The notes under the pieces are model-generated. The model ran no database searches. It saw only the letters and a list, made by a program, of their open reading frames with translations, and had not been told where the DNA came from. From NCBI GenBank assembly GCA_020634155.1, contig JACKCI010000001.1:1860001-1924000 (forward strand): DNA of 64,000 nt, written 5' to 3'. Each line of letters opens with the position of its first letter. Within the stretch, counting starts at the first letter, position 1. A program made the position numbers and the translations under genes. Shown here one piece after another: positions 17,219 to 24,694 of this stretch. The DNA is from Anaerolineales bacterium. Lineage in GTDB: Bacteria > Chloroflexota > Anaerolineae > Aggregatilineales > J027.

Positions 17219-17992
17219 TTGGAATCAGGCCCACAACCGACACCCCAACAGCCGCCTCAACACCCTCAGCCAGCACGGATGCAAATTCAACTCTATCAAC
17301 CCATCCTGACCTATGGCTTGCTGGTGTTGATTGGCCTTATTTTTGTCTACTACAATTCGCTCAATCCACTCCAGCAAAACCTGCTGGTTAACGACTGGGC
17401 CAAGGTCAATGAAGCCATCTATGATGGGCAATATTATCGGCTCTTTACCGCCATGTTTCTGCACCTTGATTTAAGTCATATCGCATTTAACGGATTGGCA
17501 CTCTATATCTTCGGGCGTGATGTCGAAGGGCTGTTTGGACATACCCGTTTTCTGGTGATTTACATACTAGGGGGGTTAACAGGGTCGGTAGCGAGCCTCA
17601 TCTATACTGATGCACCATCCATCGGGGCCTCTGGTGCAATATTTGCCCTATTCAGCGCCTTGGGGGTGCATTTCTACCAACATCGCCAACTCTATGGCCC
17701 TTATGCCAGCGTCCGTGTACGGCAAATGGTGGTGCTGGCCTTTATTAACATCCTGTTTGGGCTATCACCGGGGTCACGAATCGATAACGCCGCCCATGTA
17801 GGCGGGTTAATCGGGGGCTTTATTTTGGCGTGGTTCATCAGCCCAGAATTTCAGCGTCAACCAAGCTTTATACCGCCTAATCAAATTGTGATTATGGACA
17901 CCAACCCACTTGAACGGTGGTTCTATGTCCCGATTGTCTATAGTACCGTGTTGATTTTAACAGTGGTCTATGCCCAATCGGTGTTGGGTTAA
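17219..17992 (+). CDS. Rhomboid-family intramembrane serine protease
   Basis: The 257-residue protein has a Pro/Gln-rich cytosolic N-terminus (20 residues) and six to seven membrane helices. The catalytic Ser lies in IGASGAIFALF and the catalytic His in AAHVGGLIGGF, with the family's HLDLSHIAFN motif earlier. It cleaves membrane-spanning segments of other proteins. TTG 17219 is taken as start because AAAAGGA lies about 10 bases upstream; Met-21 is a possible later start. It converges with lexA (4-base overlap). Confidence 0.93.
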   Translation: MESGPQPTPQQPPQHPQPARMQIQLYQPILTYGLLVLIGLIFVYYNSLNPLQQNLLVNDWAKVNEAIYDGQYYRLFTAMFLHLDLSHIAFNGLALYIFGRDVEGLFGHTRFLVIYILGGLTGSVASLIYTDAPSIGASGAIFALFSALGVHFYQHRQLYGPYASVRVRQMVVLAFINILFGLSPGSRIDNAAHVGGLIGGFILAWFISPEFQRQPSFIPPNQIVIMDTNPLERWFYVPIVYSTVLILTVVYAQSVLG

Positions 17993-18705
17993 ACGCGACG
18001 CATCACCGCTAAGACCCGCCCTTGAATCGCCACATTGCGAGCATCCACATAGATTGGATCCATCATCGAGTTGGCCGGCTGCAAGCGAATCTGTGGCCCT
18101 TCTCGATAGATGTATTTAAGGGTAGTCTCGTTGCTATCGCGTAGGAAGACCGCGACCATATCCCCATCATTAGCAGTATCTTGGCGTTGAAGCACCACAA
18201 TGTCATTGTTGTTGACCAAGGCATCAATCATCGAATTGCCGACAACGCGCAGCGCAAAGACCTGTCCTGACTTAAAGCGCGTTCCGAGCAGGCTCAACGG
18301 CACATCAATGACCTCATCCTCATCGTAGTACATACCGAGGTCTTCGGGGATAGGAACCGGCTCACCCGCCACGATTTTGCCAACCATCGGCACACTGGTA
18401 ATGGTCGAGCGGTCTTCGATGACCCGCACACCACGCTCCTCAAAATCACGGTTATCGGAGGTCCGCAGCAAGCGCAGCCCGCGTGAGACCTTCTTCTCGC
18501 GTTGGATATAGCCCGCTTCTTCGAGTTTGTTGAGGTTGTAATTGACGACAGAGGTCGAAGCGATTTTGACGGCCTCGCCAATTTCGCGGATGGTGGGCGG
18601 GTAGCCACTGTCGTTATAGCAGCGTTCAATGAAAGCCAGCATCTTCTTTTGACGCTCAGAGAGCTTGTAGTTATCAGGTTTCCGCTTTGATCGAAGATTG
18701 GTCAT
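17989..18705 (-). CDS. lexA: LexA SOS repressor
   Basis: LexA represses DNA-repair genes and cuts itself when RecA filaments form. The N-terminal winged helix includes LSERQKKMLAFI, GYPPTIREIGEA and STSVVNYNLNKLEEAGYI. The C-terminal protease domain has the Ala-Gly cleavage site in KIVAGEPV, the catalytic Ser in VVGNSMIDAL and the catalytic Lys in TTLKYIYRE. Length is 238 residues from ATG 18705; TTG starts further upstream are possible because no good ribosome site precedes this ATG. Two LexA boxes and a strong promoter upstream show self-control. Confidence 0.96.
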   Translation of the reverse strand: MTNLRSKRKPDNYKLSERQKKMLAFIERCYNDSGYPPTIREIGEAVKIASTSVVNYNLNKLEEAGYIQREKKVSRGLRLLRTSDNRDFEERGVRVIEDRSTITSVPMVGKIVAGEPVPIPEDLGMYYDEDEVIDVPLSLLGTRFKSGQVFALRVVGNSMIDALVNNNDIVVLQRQDTANDGDMVAVFLRDSNETTLKYIYREGPQIRLQPANSMMDPIYVDARNVAIQGRVLAVMRRV

Positions 18706-18768
18706 GAGAGATTGATGGCGCAAGTAGCCAGCGCCCGCTCCTTTCAACTGATTAAGACTTTATTTCTT

Positions 18769-18782
18769 CAAACAAATGTTCG
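18769..18782. promoter_or_regulatory. LexA (SOS) box, proximal
   Basis: CAAACAAATGTTCG differs at one base from the CGAAC-N4-GTTCG box used by Gram-positive-type LexA. It lies just downstream of the predicted lexA transcription start. Confidence 0.7.
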
Positions 18783-18795
18783 TTTAAATATCCAA

Positions 18796-18825
18796 ATTAT
18801 AGAACGAACTTCTGTTCTGTGTCAA
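18796..18825 (-). promoter_or_regulatory. lexA promoter
   Basis: On the minus strand a perfect TTGACA (18820-18825) and a perfect TATAAT (18796-18801) are separated by 18 bases. The spacer contains the distal LexA box. Confidence 0.85.
18805..18818. promoter_or_regulatory. LexA (SOS) box, distal
   Basis: CGAACTTCTGTTCT matches CGAAC-N4-GTTCG at all but the last base and lies between the -35 and -10 of the lexA promoter, where a bound repressor would block polymerase. Confidence 0.75.
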
Positions 18826-20411
18826 GCAAGAACGATTTGGCGGGCATGGCGGATATAGTCCTGAGCCAGCAGAGTCGCCATCACAGTCTCTGGAAGTGGC
18901 TCATCAAGGGTGGCAATCGATAGTGTGTTGCCGCCCCGTTCAGCGCGTCCAGTGCGCCAGTCGGCAATGTTAATGTTGTTTTCCGCTAACAATAACCCAA
19001 CCCGCCCGATGACACCGGGGATGTCGTAGCTACCGATGATAAGCAGCACCCCCTGTGGCACAAAGTCGGCGCGGTACTGGTCAACCAACACAATATGGGG
19101 GTCAGTTTGATTAAACAACGCCCCCGCGATAACTAGTTTGCCGCTGGCGTATTCGGATTGGCAGGAAAGCAGGTTGGCATAGTCGGTGCTATCCAGTCCC
19201 TTGGCTTGGGTCACAAAGATGTTGCGCTCATGGGCCAACACTGGCGCGTTGATATAGTTCACATGGTCACGCCCCAGCACAGGCACCAGCAAGCCACGCA
19301 GGAGGGCCACTGTCATGGGCTTAACCAGATGTTGGAACTCTTGGCCCTTAAACTCCAGCATCACCCGCTGGATGGGGCCAGCCGCCAGATAGTGCTGGAG
19401 GGTGCCAATCGCTTCGGCTAGTTTCAAATAAGGCGCGATAGTCTCAAAGCTGGTGCCATCCACCACAGGCATATTGACAACATTGCGGTAGTCTTCACCG
19501 CGCAGAGCATCGAGTACCTGCTGGGCGATAATCATGCCAATATCACGCTGGGCCTCATAGGTGCTATCACCAAGGTGGGGGGTGTGCAAAACCTTGGGGT
19601 GGTTCACTAGGCGGCTATTGTGGACAGGCTCATGGGCGAAAACGTCTAAACCCGCCCCCGCCAAGCGCCCGTTATTGAGCATCGTCAGCAGGGCGTCTTC
19701 ATCCACAATACTGCCATGCGCGGTATTGACCAGCAATGCATTCGGTTTACAGAGCGCCAAGGTCTCTAGGTTCAGCATGTGGCGGGTTTCGGGCGTGGCG
19801 GCACAATGAATGCTGATGACATCGGCACTGCTTAATAGCTCGGTTGACCCGACCAACTTCACTTGTAGACCCTGCAAGTGGTTTTCCGCCACATAGGGGT
19901 CATAAGCCAAAACACGCATCCCAAAGGACAGGGCACGCTTGGCGACTTCACGCCCCACCCGCCCTAGCCCAATAATGCCGAGGGTCTTGCGATGCAACTC
20001 CATGCCCAGTAGCGCATTGCGATCCCACGTTCCGGTGCCAAGCGCGGTATGGGCCTGCACCACATGACGGGCCAAAGCCAAGAGCAGCGCCATGCTATAC
20101 TCCGCCACACTGATAGCATTGATACCGGGAGTGTTCATGACCACAATACCGCGACGGGTGGCTTCCTCAATATCAATACCTGCAATGCCGACCCCCGCCC
20201 GCCCAATGACTCGCAGATTCGGCATGGCATCCAGCATAGCGTGGTCAATGTCTAGCTCATCCCGAATAATAAGAGCCTCGGCAGTCGCCAGCGCGGGGTG
20301 GTTCTTGGCGTGGTCAGGGGCGATGGTCTGAACAAGGCCGCCCACCTCAGCCCGCAATAGTTCCAAACCCGTTTGGGATAGGGTCGTTGCCACAACGACT
20401 CGATAAGTCAT
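18822..20411 (-). CDS. serA: D-3-phosphoglycerate dehydrogenase-like protein with ACT domain
   Basis: SerA oxidises 3-phosphoglycerate with NAD+, the first step of serine synthesis. The 529-residue long form has a catalytic/NAD domain (about 1-310; IIGLGRVGREV at 147), an intervening domain (~320-450) and a C-terminal ACT domain (SYDIPGVIGRVGLLLAENNINI). Glu-261 and His-279 of the catalytic set are present (AHEPV, HTPHLGDST). The usual Arg in NxARG reads His-232 (NTAHGSIVDE), encoded by CAT, which is a single-base change from CGT. Start ATG 20411 follows GAGGAG. No serB or serC is near. It could be a related 2-hydroxyacid dehydrogenase, but the domain layout favours SerA. Confidence 0.88.
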   Translation of the reverse strand: MTYRVVVATTLSQTGLELLRAEVGGLVQTIAPDHAKNHPALATAEALIIRDELDIDHAMLDAMPNLRVIGRAGVGIAGIDIEEATRRGIVVMNTPGINAISVAEYSMALLLALARHVVQAHTALGTGTWDRNALLGMELHRKTLGIIGLGRVGREVAKRALSFGMRVLAYDPYVAENHLQGLQVKLVGSTELLSSADVISIHCAATPETRHMLNLETLALCKPNALLVNTAHGSIVDEDALLTMLNNGRLAGAGLDVFAHEPVHNSRLVNHPKVLHTPHLGDSTYEAQRDIGMIIAQQVLDALRGEDYRNVVNMPVVDGTSFETIAPYLKLAEAIGTLQHYLAAGPIQRVMLEFKGQEFQHLVKPMTVALLRGLLVPVLGRDHVNYINAPVLAHERNIFVTQAKGLDSTDYANLLSCQSEYASGKLVIAGALFNQTDPHIVLVDQYRADFVPQGVLLIIGSYDIPGVIGRVGLLLAENNINIADWRTGRAERGGNTLSIATLDEPLPETVMATLLAQDYIRHARQIVLA

Positions 20412-20451
20412 ATCGGTACTCCTCTGCAACAAATAATCATGAATGCACGTA

Positions 20452-20460
20452 TGCTATAAT
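20452..20460 (+). promoter_or_regulatory. Extended -10 promoter of the E2/JAB/E1 cluster
   Basis: TGC followed by a perfect TATAAT (20455-20460) forms an extended -10, which does not need a -35. The start near 20467 leaves about 20 bases of leader before GTG 20488. The next gene group runs on the same strand to 24694 with short gaps. Confidence 0.65.
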
Positions 20461-20487
20461 ATAGCGAGTCGCTCAGGAAAGTTGTTT

Positions 20488-21243
20488 GTGCAGATGCTTG
20501 AAATCAGTCGTAGCAACCTTGTGTGGGTACTATTTATGGCCCTTGCGGTGGTGCTGTTTCTTAGCGCCAATGCGCCGGGAGCCGCTTTTTTAGTGGGGCT
20601 TGTCAGTGCGCTCTTTGTGCTACTGACGTTGGGGCAACAGATTCAGAAAGCACTACCCCCCATCCAACCCGCCCAACGCTTTGGGGTCAGCAATGCGGCA
20701 CGGGTAGCGCGTACCCAAGCCAGCCATCGGCCCGACTTTGACACCTACTATACCCCCCAAGATGTGGGGGTTATTATTGATGAACCGAGACGGGACGGTT
20801 TACAATTAAAGCGTGCGCGGTTTGTTTCATTGGATGATGAGGCGTTACGGCCTTACGTCGTTGTCAATGCACCGCATCGTGGTCACCCTGCCCCTGTTAT
20901 CATCCGCTTTGAGATTACCGACGCTGCGGGAGCCATTCAATTCGTATATGAAATGGACTACTATATGCGTCCCGGCGAAAATGCCGTGTTACCTGATTAT
21001 CGTTTGCCGCTACGTGGCAACAAACGCCTTGACCGCCCCGGCAAGTGGGACTTAATGGTGTGGGTCAATGGCGGATTGGTTGCCATCCATACCTTTAGCG
21101 TTTCGCCATCCTTGGAGGAGCGCCAACGTCAACTCGGTATTGATGGCGAGGTAAGCCACCAACAATTCGATTTCTCCGACGAACCTGCCCCGCTGTCGCT
21201 TGAAGAATTATTATCCCGTCAGCCCCGTACCCATAGGAGCTAA
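20488..21243 (+). CDS. Membrane-anchored protein of unknown function (cluster head)
   Basis: The 251-residue protein has two N-terminal membrane helices (about residues 8-50) followed by a soluble domain of ~190 residues with alternating strands, perhaps Ig-like (VVVNAPHRGHPAPVIIRFEI, then KWDLMVWVNGG). With two helices the domain would face the cytoplasm if the N-terminus is inside. No family recognised. The start is GTG 20488, with AGGAAA upstream; ATG 20494 is an alternative. Longer starts fall in the promoter. It heads a same-strand run that includes the E2-, JAB- and E1-like genes. Confidence 0.65.
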   Translation: MQMLEISRSNLVWVLFMALAVVLFLSANAPGAAFLVGLVSALFVLLTLGQQIQKALPPIQPAQRFGVSNAARVARTQASHRPDFDTYYTPQDVGVIIDEPRRDGLQLKRARFVSLDDEALRPYVVVNAPHRGHPAPVIIRFEITDAAGAIQFVYEMDYYMRPGENAVLPDYRLPLRGNKRLDRPGKWDLMVWVNGGLVAIHTFSVSPSLEERQRQLGIDGEVSHQQFDFSDEPAPLSLEELLSRQPRTHRS

Positions 21244-21251
21244 TTCAAGTG

Positions 21252-21965
21252 ATGTCTGATGATTTTAATTTTATGAAGATTGCCAGTAGTGTTGTGGCAG
21301 GGCCAGTTGGTCTCTTGGTGTTGTTGTTCTTCTTTCTGCCTTGGGTGACCATTTCCTGTTCAACGGAAGGGTTCACTGGGCTTATCCCTGAAGCCGACTC
21401 GTCGGGTCTTCCTTCCTCTGACAGCAAGGTGGAAGCATCTGGCCTTAAACTGGCGACTGGTGATGCCTACGATGAAACGTTAGACTTGTTGACCGGAGGC
21501 ACAGCCTCTATGCTGGATGGTTTTGAGGCAACAGGCAACGGCGAACTCAGCATCGAAACAGGCGACGTATCCGGTGATGCCCCGAATGAACTCAAGGCCC
21601 TTGATGCTGACCCCACCCTCTGGCTTATTCCCTTAGCAGGACTCATCGCTCTCAGTATTGCGGGGTTACGCTTTTTCTCGCCCTTCCCGCCCATCATTGC
21701 AGGAGGCACCTATCTCTTGCTGGGGATTGTGGCGCTCGGTGTGCAGATTATCAAATATTTCGACCTGCGCGACCTCAAAGAGCAGATAGAAAAGCCCGTC
21801 GATGGCTCCCTCTCACTCATTGAGTTTACCTTTAATGAGGCATGGTGGCTGACGATGGTAGGTCTCTTTTTGATTATCGTTGCGGGTCTGGTGGCGATTC
21901 TACTGGAGACTGCCCCCGAACCAGCGAACCAGAGCGCAGAAGAAGCGACTTTTTCAATCGATTAG
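21252..21965 (+). CDS. Four-helix membrane protein of unknown function
   Basis: The 237-residue protein has a first membrane helix at about 15-35 (PVGLLVLLFFFLPWVTISC), an extracytoplasmic loop of ~95 acidic, Ser/Gly-rich residues, then three further helices (about 125-145, 150-170, 195-220) and a short acidic tail. No family recognised. ATG 21252 is preceded by GTG 21249; AGGAGC at 21234-21239 suits either. It begins 8 bases after its upstream neighbour, so the two are co-transcribed. E2-like coding starts 49 bases downstream. Confidence 0.65.
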   Translation: MSDDFNFMKIASSVVAGPVGLLVLLFFFLPWVTISCSTEGFTGLIPEADSSGLPSSDSKVEASGLKLATGDAYDETLDLLTGGTASMLDGFEATGNGELSIETGDVSGDAPNELKALDADPTLWLIPLAGLIALSIAGLRFFSPFPPIIAGGTYLLLGIVALGVQIIKYFDLRDLKEQIEKPVDGSLSLIEFTFNEAWWLTMVGLFLIIVAGLVAILLETAPEPANQSAEEATFSID

Positions 21966-22014
21966 TGGGGTTCTGGCAGACTCCATACTTAATACAACCT
22001 AGCTGGAAAAGAAA

Positions 22015-22500
22015 GTGAGGTCTGTGGTGGCAAAGCAGTGGTGGGGGACGCGCCGTAATGTGTCGCCCCGATTACGACTAGAAGTTGAATTGATGCAGGC
22101 GGCATTTGGCGATACTTTTCGGGTTGAGACCCAAGCCCAGAATCTGCTGTTTTGGATTGGCACCATTGAAATCAACCTCAAGGGCCTCTCTCAACGCGAC
22201 CATATCCTCAAAATTCTGTATCCGGCTGAATACCCCAATCGCCCGCCCGAAGCCTATGTGCTGTCGCCGACGATTTACAGCCCCAAACACCAATTTGAGG
22301 ATGGGCAACTCTGCTTGTTCAACCCCAAGGATGGCGTGACGTATGGCTGGAACCCTTCGACTTCGACAGCGGTCACGGTGGCGGGCTGGGCGATTGAATG
22401 GCTGTATTCGTTTTACACATGGCAAGCCACCAATAAGTGGCCCGGCGTTGAGGAGCGGTTAACCCGTGATAAACCCAACTGGCTCCGCTGGAGACCATGA
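22015..22500 (+). CDS. E2-like ubiquitin-conjugating (UBC-fold) protein
   Basis: The 161-residue protein resembles prokaryotic E2-family proteins. Around residues 65-80 it has the E2 strand ILKILYPAEYPNRPPEAYVL, in which a Tyr-Pro..Pro-Pro turn is diagnostic. A candidate catalytic Cys-100 lies in FEDGQLCLFNP, equivalent to the DGxICL site of E2 enzymes, followed by a Trp-rich helix (AIEWLYSFYTW). It would accept a modifier as a thioester from an E1. GTG 22015 is used; GTG 22024 or 22027 are possible. Its TGA is followed one base later by the JAB-gene ATG, and an E1-like gene follows, supporting a conjugation-like pathway. Confidence 0.78.
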   Translation: MRSVVAKQWWGTRRNVSPRLRLEVELMQAAFGDTFRVETQAQNLLFWIGTIEINLKGLSQRDHILKILYPAEYPNRPPEAYVLSPTIYSPKHQFEDGQLCLFNPKDGVTYGWNPSTSTAVTVAGWAIEWLYSFYTWQATNKWPGVEERLTRDKPNWLRWRP

Positions 22501-22501
22501 G

Positions 22502-23467
22502 ATGCCCCCCACGACGGAACTCTATGTTGCCCAACGGGTTATTGACAAGATGTGTGTGGGTGCCTTGGTCTATCAGGGTGAAGAAACAGGCGAGGCCCTG
22601 ATTGGCCTAGCGATTCCCAATAGCACCGCGCCCAAGCTTTATCTGCTGGATACCATCCCACCGATTGAAGGCACCGTCCGCGAATGGGCCATGTTTGAGC
22701 AAGGCGATGATTGGCAAGGGGCCATTTTCAACTGGTACCATGAAAATTGGGAACTCTATCGCCAGCTACGGCGGGCCTCTTACGGCAATGCGTTGGCGGC
22801 TAAATGGGATGCCCCCCTTATCCACCTTGGCGATTGGCACAAGCAGCCGGGCATGATTCAGCCCTCACGCGGGGATTTACGCACCGCCCGCCAATTTATC
22901 CGTGAATTTAAGCGCGAGTATCTACTGGCTCCGATTGTCACGCTCGAAACAACCGACATCCCCTTAGCCGACAATACCCTGACGCTTGAAACGGATGGTC
23001 AATCCATACGTATAGATTTTTGGTGGTTAGGCAAGCGCGGCAGCGACTTTGAACCCATCAAAGCAGTGGTTTTGCCGAATGAAGACCTCCCCAAACTCCC
23101 ACCTGTGGCATGGTGGTTGCAGCGGCGGGAGCGCTTTGACCAAGAACTCAATGCGTTGGAGAGTGATGGATTGCAAATCCTAGATATTGTTTCATGGAAC
23201 ACACGGGGCCATCCGCCCTTAGATACCTGCTTGACGATTTACCGTCCGGGGTCACGCAATGTCATCATTGCCACCACCCCAGTCAGCTATCCCTTGCGGC
23301 CTCCATCATGGCGGGTTGCGCCCATCTTGCGCCCCAAAGCAGGCGAAGACTTGTTTGAAGCCCTCTATCAGACCTCCCAAGCAGTTGAGGGGCCAGTATG
23401 GAAGCCTGATATGCTGTTATTGCAAGGAGTCAAGGCCATCGAGGCACAGAAAGCAGGTAACGGATGA
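22502..23467 (+). CDS. JAB/MPN-domain protein with altered JAMM motif and E2/RWD-like C-terminal part
   Basis: The 321-residue protein has an N-terminal JAB/MPN metallopeptidase-like domain (about 1-145), the fold of deubiquitinases that release Ub-like proteins. The catalytic Glu-28 sits in EETGEALIG. The zinc motif reads GDWHKQPG...PSRGD: His-113, Ser-122 and Asp-125 fit HxH-SxxD, but the second His is Gln-115. A further His-108 lies nearby. The C-terminal half (about 205-300) has a strand followed by SYPLRPPSWRV, like the YP..PP turn of E2/RWD folds, without a matching Cys. ATG 22502 has GGAG 8 bases upstream; the longer frame would overlap the E2 gene. Its TGA overlaps the E1 ATG. Confidence 0.7.
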   Translation: MPPTTELYVAQRVIDKMCVGALVYQGEETGEALIGLAIPNSTAPKLYLLDTIPPIEGTVREWAMFEQGDDWQGAIFNWYHENWELYRQLRRASYGNALAAKWDAPLIHLGDWHKQPGMIQPSRGDLRTARQFIREFKREYLLAPIVTLETTDIPLADNTLTLETDGQSIRIDFWWLGKRGSDFEPIKAVVLPNEDLPKLPPVAWWLQRRERFDQELNALESDGLQILDIVSWNTRGHPPLDTCLTIYRPGSRNVIIATTPVSYPLRPPSWRVAPILRPKAGEDLFEALYQTSQAVEGPVWKPDMLLLQGVKAIEAQKAGNG

Positions 23468-24348
23468 CTGATTGGGACCGTATTGAACGTCTTTTGGGGC
23501 ATGACACCCTCAACCAACTCGCTCAGAAGACCGTTGGCGTGGTGGGGGTTGGTTCGGGCGGGGGGTATGTAGCGCTGGCCCTATCCATGACAGGTATCCG
23601 CCGCTTTATCTTGGTCGATGATGATGTGCTGGATGTCCAGAATATCGTGCGCCATGTAGCCGATAGCCGCGCCATTGGTCAACCCAAGGTACAGGCCGTT
23701 AAAGACCTCATCTTGCAGCGCAATCCAAACGCCTCTGTCCAAACCGTGCAAGGCCGCATTGAAGACCACCTTGAGCTACTTGATGAAATGGATGTGCTGG
23801 TGGTCGGGGTCGATACCGAGGGGGCCAAGTTCTCGCTCAATGAAGCCTGCTTGGAGCGCGACTTGGTAGCGGTTTATGCGGGCGTCTATGAGCGTGGTGA
23901 GGGTGGCGATGTGGTCATTATCCGCCCCTACAATGGCCCGTGTTATGCGTGTTGGGCCAATAGCCTGCGCGAAGGGCATATCTCGCCCGCACCAGATGGC
24001 TCCGATGAGGAAATGGATTATGGGCAGCGCCGTCCCGATGGCACCTTGGCGGGTGAACCGGGGTTGTGGTTGGATGTGGTACGGGTCGCCAATACCCAAG
24101 CCAATATGGTGCTGAATATCTTACTGGAAGGCACCAAGGCCGAGCGTCAATTGCCTGCCAATACCGTTATCCTTGCCAACCAAGCCCTTGAAATCCTTGA
24201 AGGGCATATCACGCCACCCTTCTCGGCTGAATGGGTCAATATCGTGCGCGATAGTCATTGCCTCGTGTGTGGCGATTTACAAAGCCAACAGAGTGAGTTG
24301 TCGCTAGATAAACTCTTAAAAGACCAGAAAGGAAAGCACCATGAGTGA
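23464..24348 (+). CDS. E1/ThiF-like adenylating enzyme
   Basis: This 294-residue single-domain E1-like protein would adenylate the C-terminus of a Ub-like or sulfur-carrier protein with ATP. It has the nucleotide-binding VGVVGVGSGGGYVA (residues 24-37), the Asp of ILVDDDVLD, the conserved NIVRH Arg, and two Cys pairs for structural zinc (C160/C163 in PCYACW, C266/C269 in CLVCG). Besides these, only Cys-129 (NEACLE) is left as a possible thioester residue. ATG 23464 overlaps the JAB stop by 4 bases. ThiF/MoeB with no thi or moa genes around and E2/JAB partners instead argues for a conjugation-like pathway. Confidence 0.85.
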   Translation: MTDWDRIERLLGHDTLNQLAQKTVGVVGVGSGGGYVALALSMTGIRRFILVDDDVLDVQNIVRHVADSRAIGQPKVQAVKDLILQRNPNASVQTVQGRIEDHLELLDEMDVLVVGVDTEGAKFSLNEACLERDLVAVYAGVYERGEGGDVVIIRPYNGPCYACWANSLREGHISPAPDGSDEEMDYGQRRPDGTLAGEPGLWLDVVRVANTQANMVLNILLEGTKAERQLPANTVILANQALEILEGHITPPFSAEWVNIVRDSHCLVCGDLQSQQSELSLDKLLKDQKGKHHE

Positions 24349-24694
24349 TAATCAGATTCCCCCTATTGAAGAAACACCCGAAGCGACCACTCCGCCCGAA
24401 CCCCCTGTCGAAAATGGCGGCGAGGAGAGCATGGCTGGCCCTGACTTCAGTATGCAAGCCCGCTTGGAACGCCTTGGGGGTGAACCAGCCCCCGACATCA
24501 CACCAGAGGAATTTGCCCGCCTTCAGCAAAGCGGACAAATTCACATTGACCCGCGTGGGCGCGTCCGTAGCACCACCAACCGTACCCCCTACGATGCCGG
24601 CGTATCGCTTCGCAAGCGGCGAGCGTGGTACTATGAACGTCGTCGGATAACCGTCTCGCGCACATCATGGGCAGGCTGGGGCAACCACACATAG
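24341..24694 (+). CDS. Small protein coupled to the E1-like gene, function unknown
   Basis: The 117-residue product has an acidic, Pro/Thr/Glu-rich disordered N-terminus (1-30), a short helical middle with ITPEEFARLQQSG, and a basic C-terminus (LRKRRAWYYERRR). It does not look like a beta-grasp modifier and does not end in Gly-Gly. ATG 24341 lies inside the last codons of the E1 gene (8-base overlap), so it is translationally coupled and probably works with E1/E2/JAB as substrate, adaptor or regulator. The final ~21 codons lie antisense to the end of the histidine kinase gene (64-base overlap), so the exact C-terminus deserves caution. Confidence 0.6.
   Translation: MSDNQIPPIEETPEATTPPEPPVENGGEESMAGPDFSMQARLERLGGEPAPDITPEEFARLQQSGQIHIDPRGRVRSTTNRTPYDAGVSLRKRRAWYYERRRITVSRTSWAGWGNHT

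Noticed and set aside
23464..24348. Reading the E1-like gene as ThiF or MoeB of thiamine or molybdopterin synthesis
   Set aside because: No thiS, thiG, moaD or moaE lies nearby and the gene overlaps JAB and follows E2; thiD at 12258 is far away and separately expressed.
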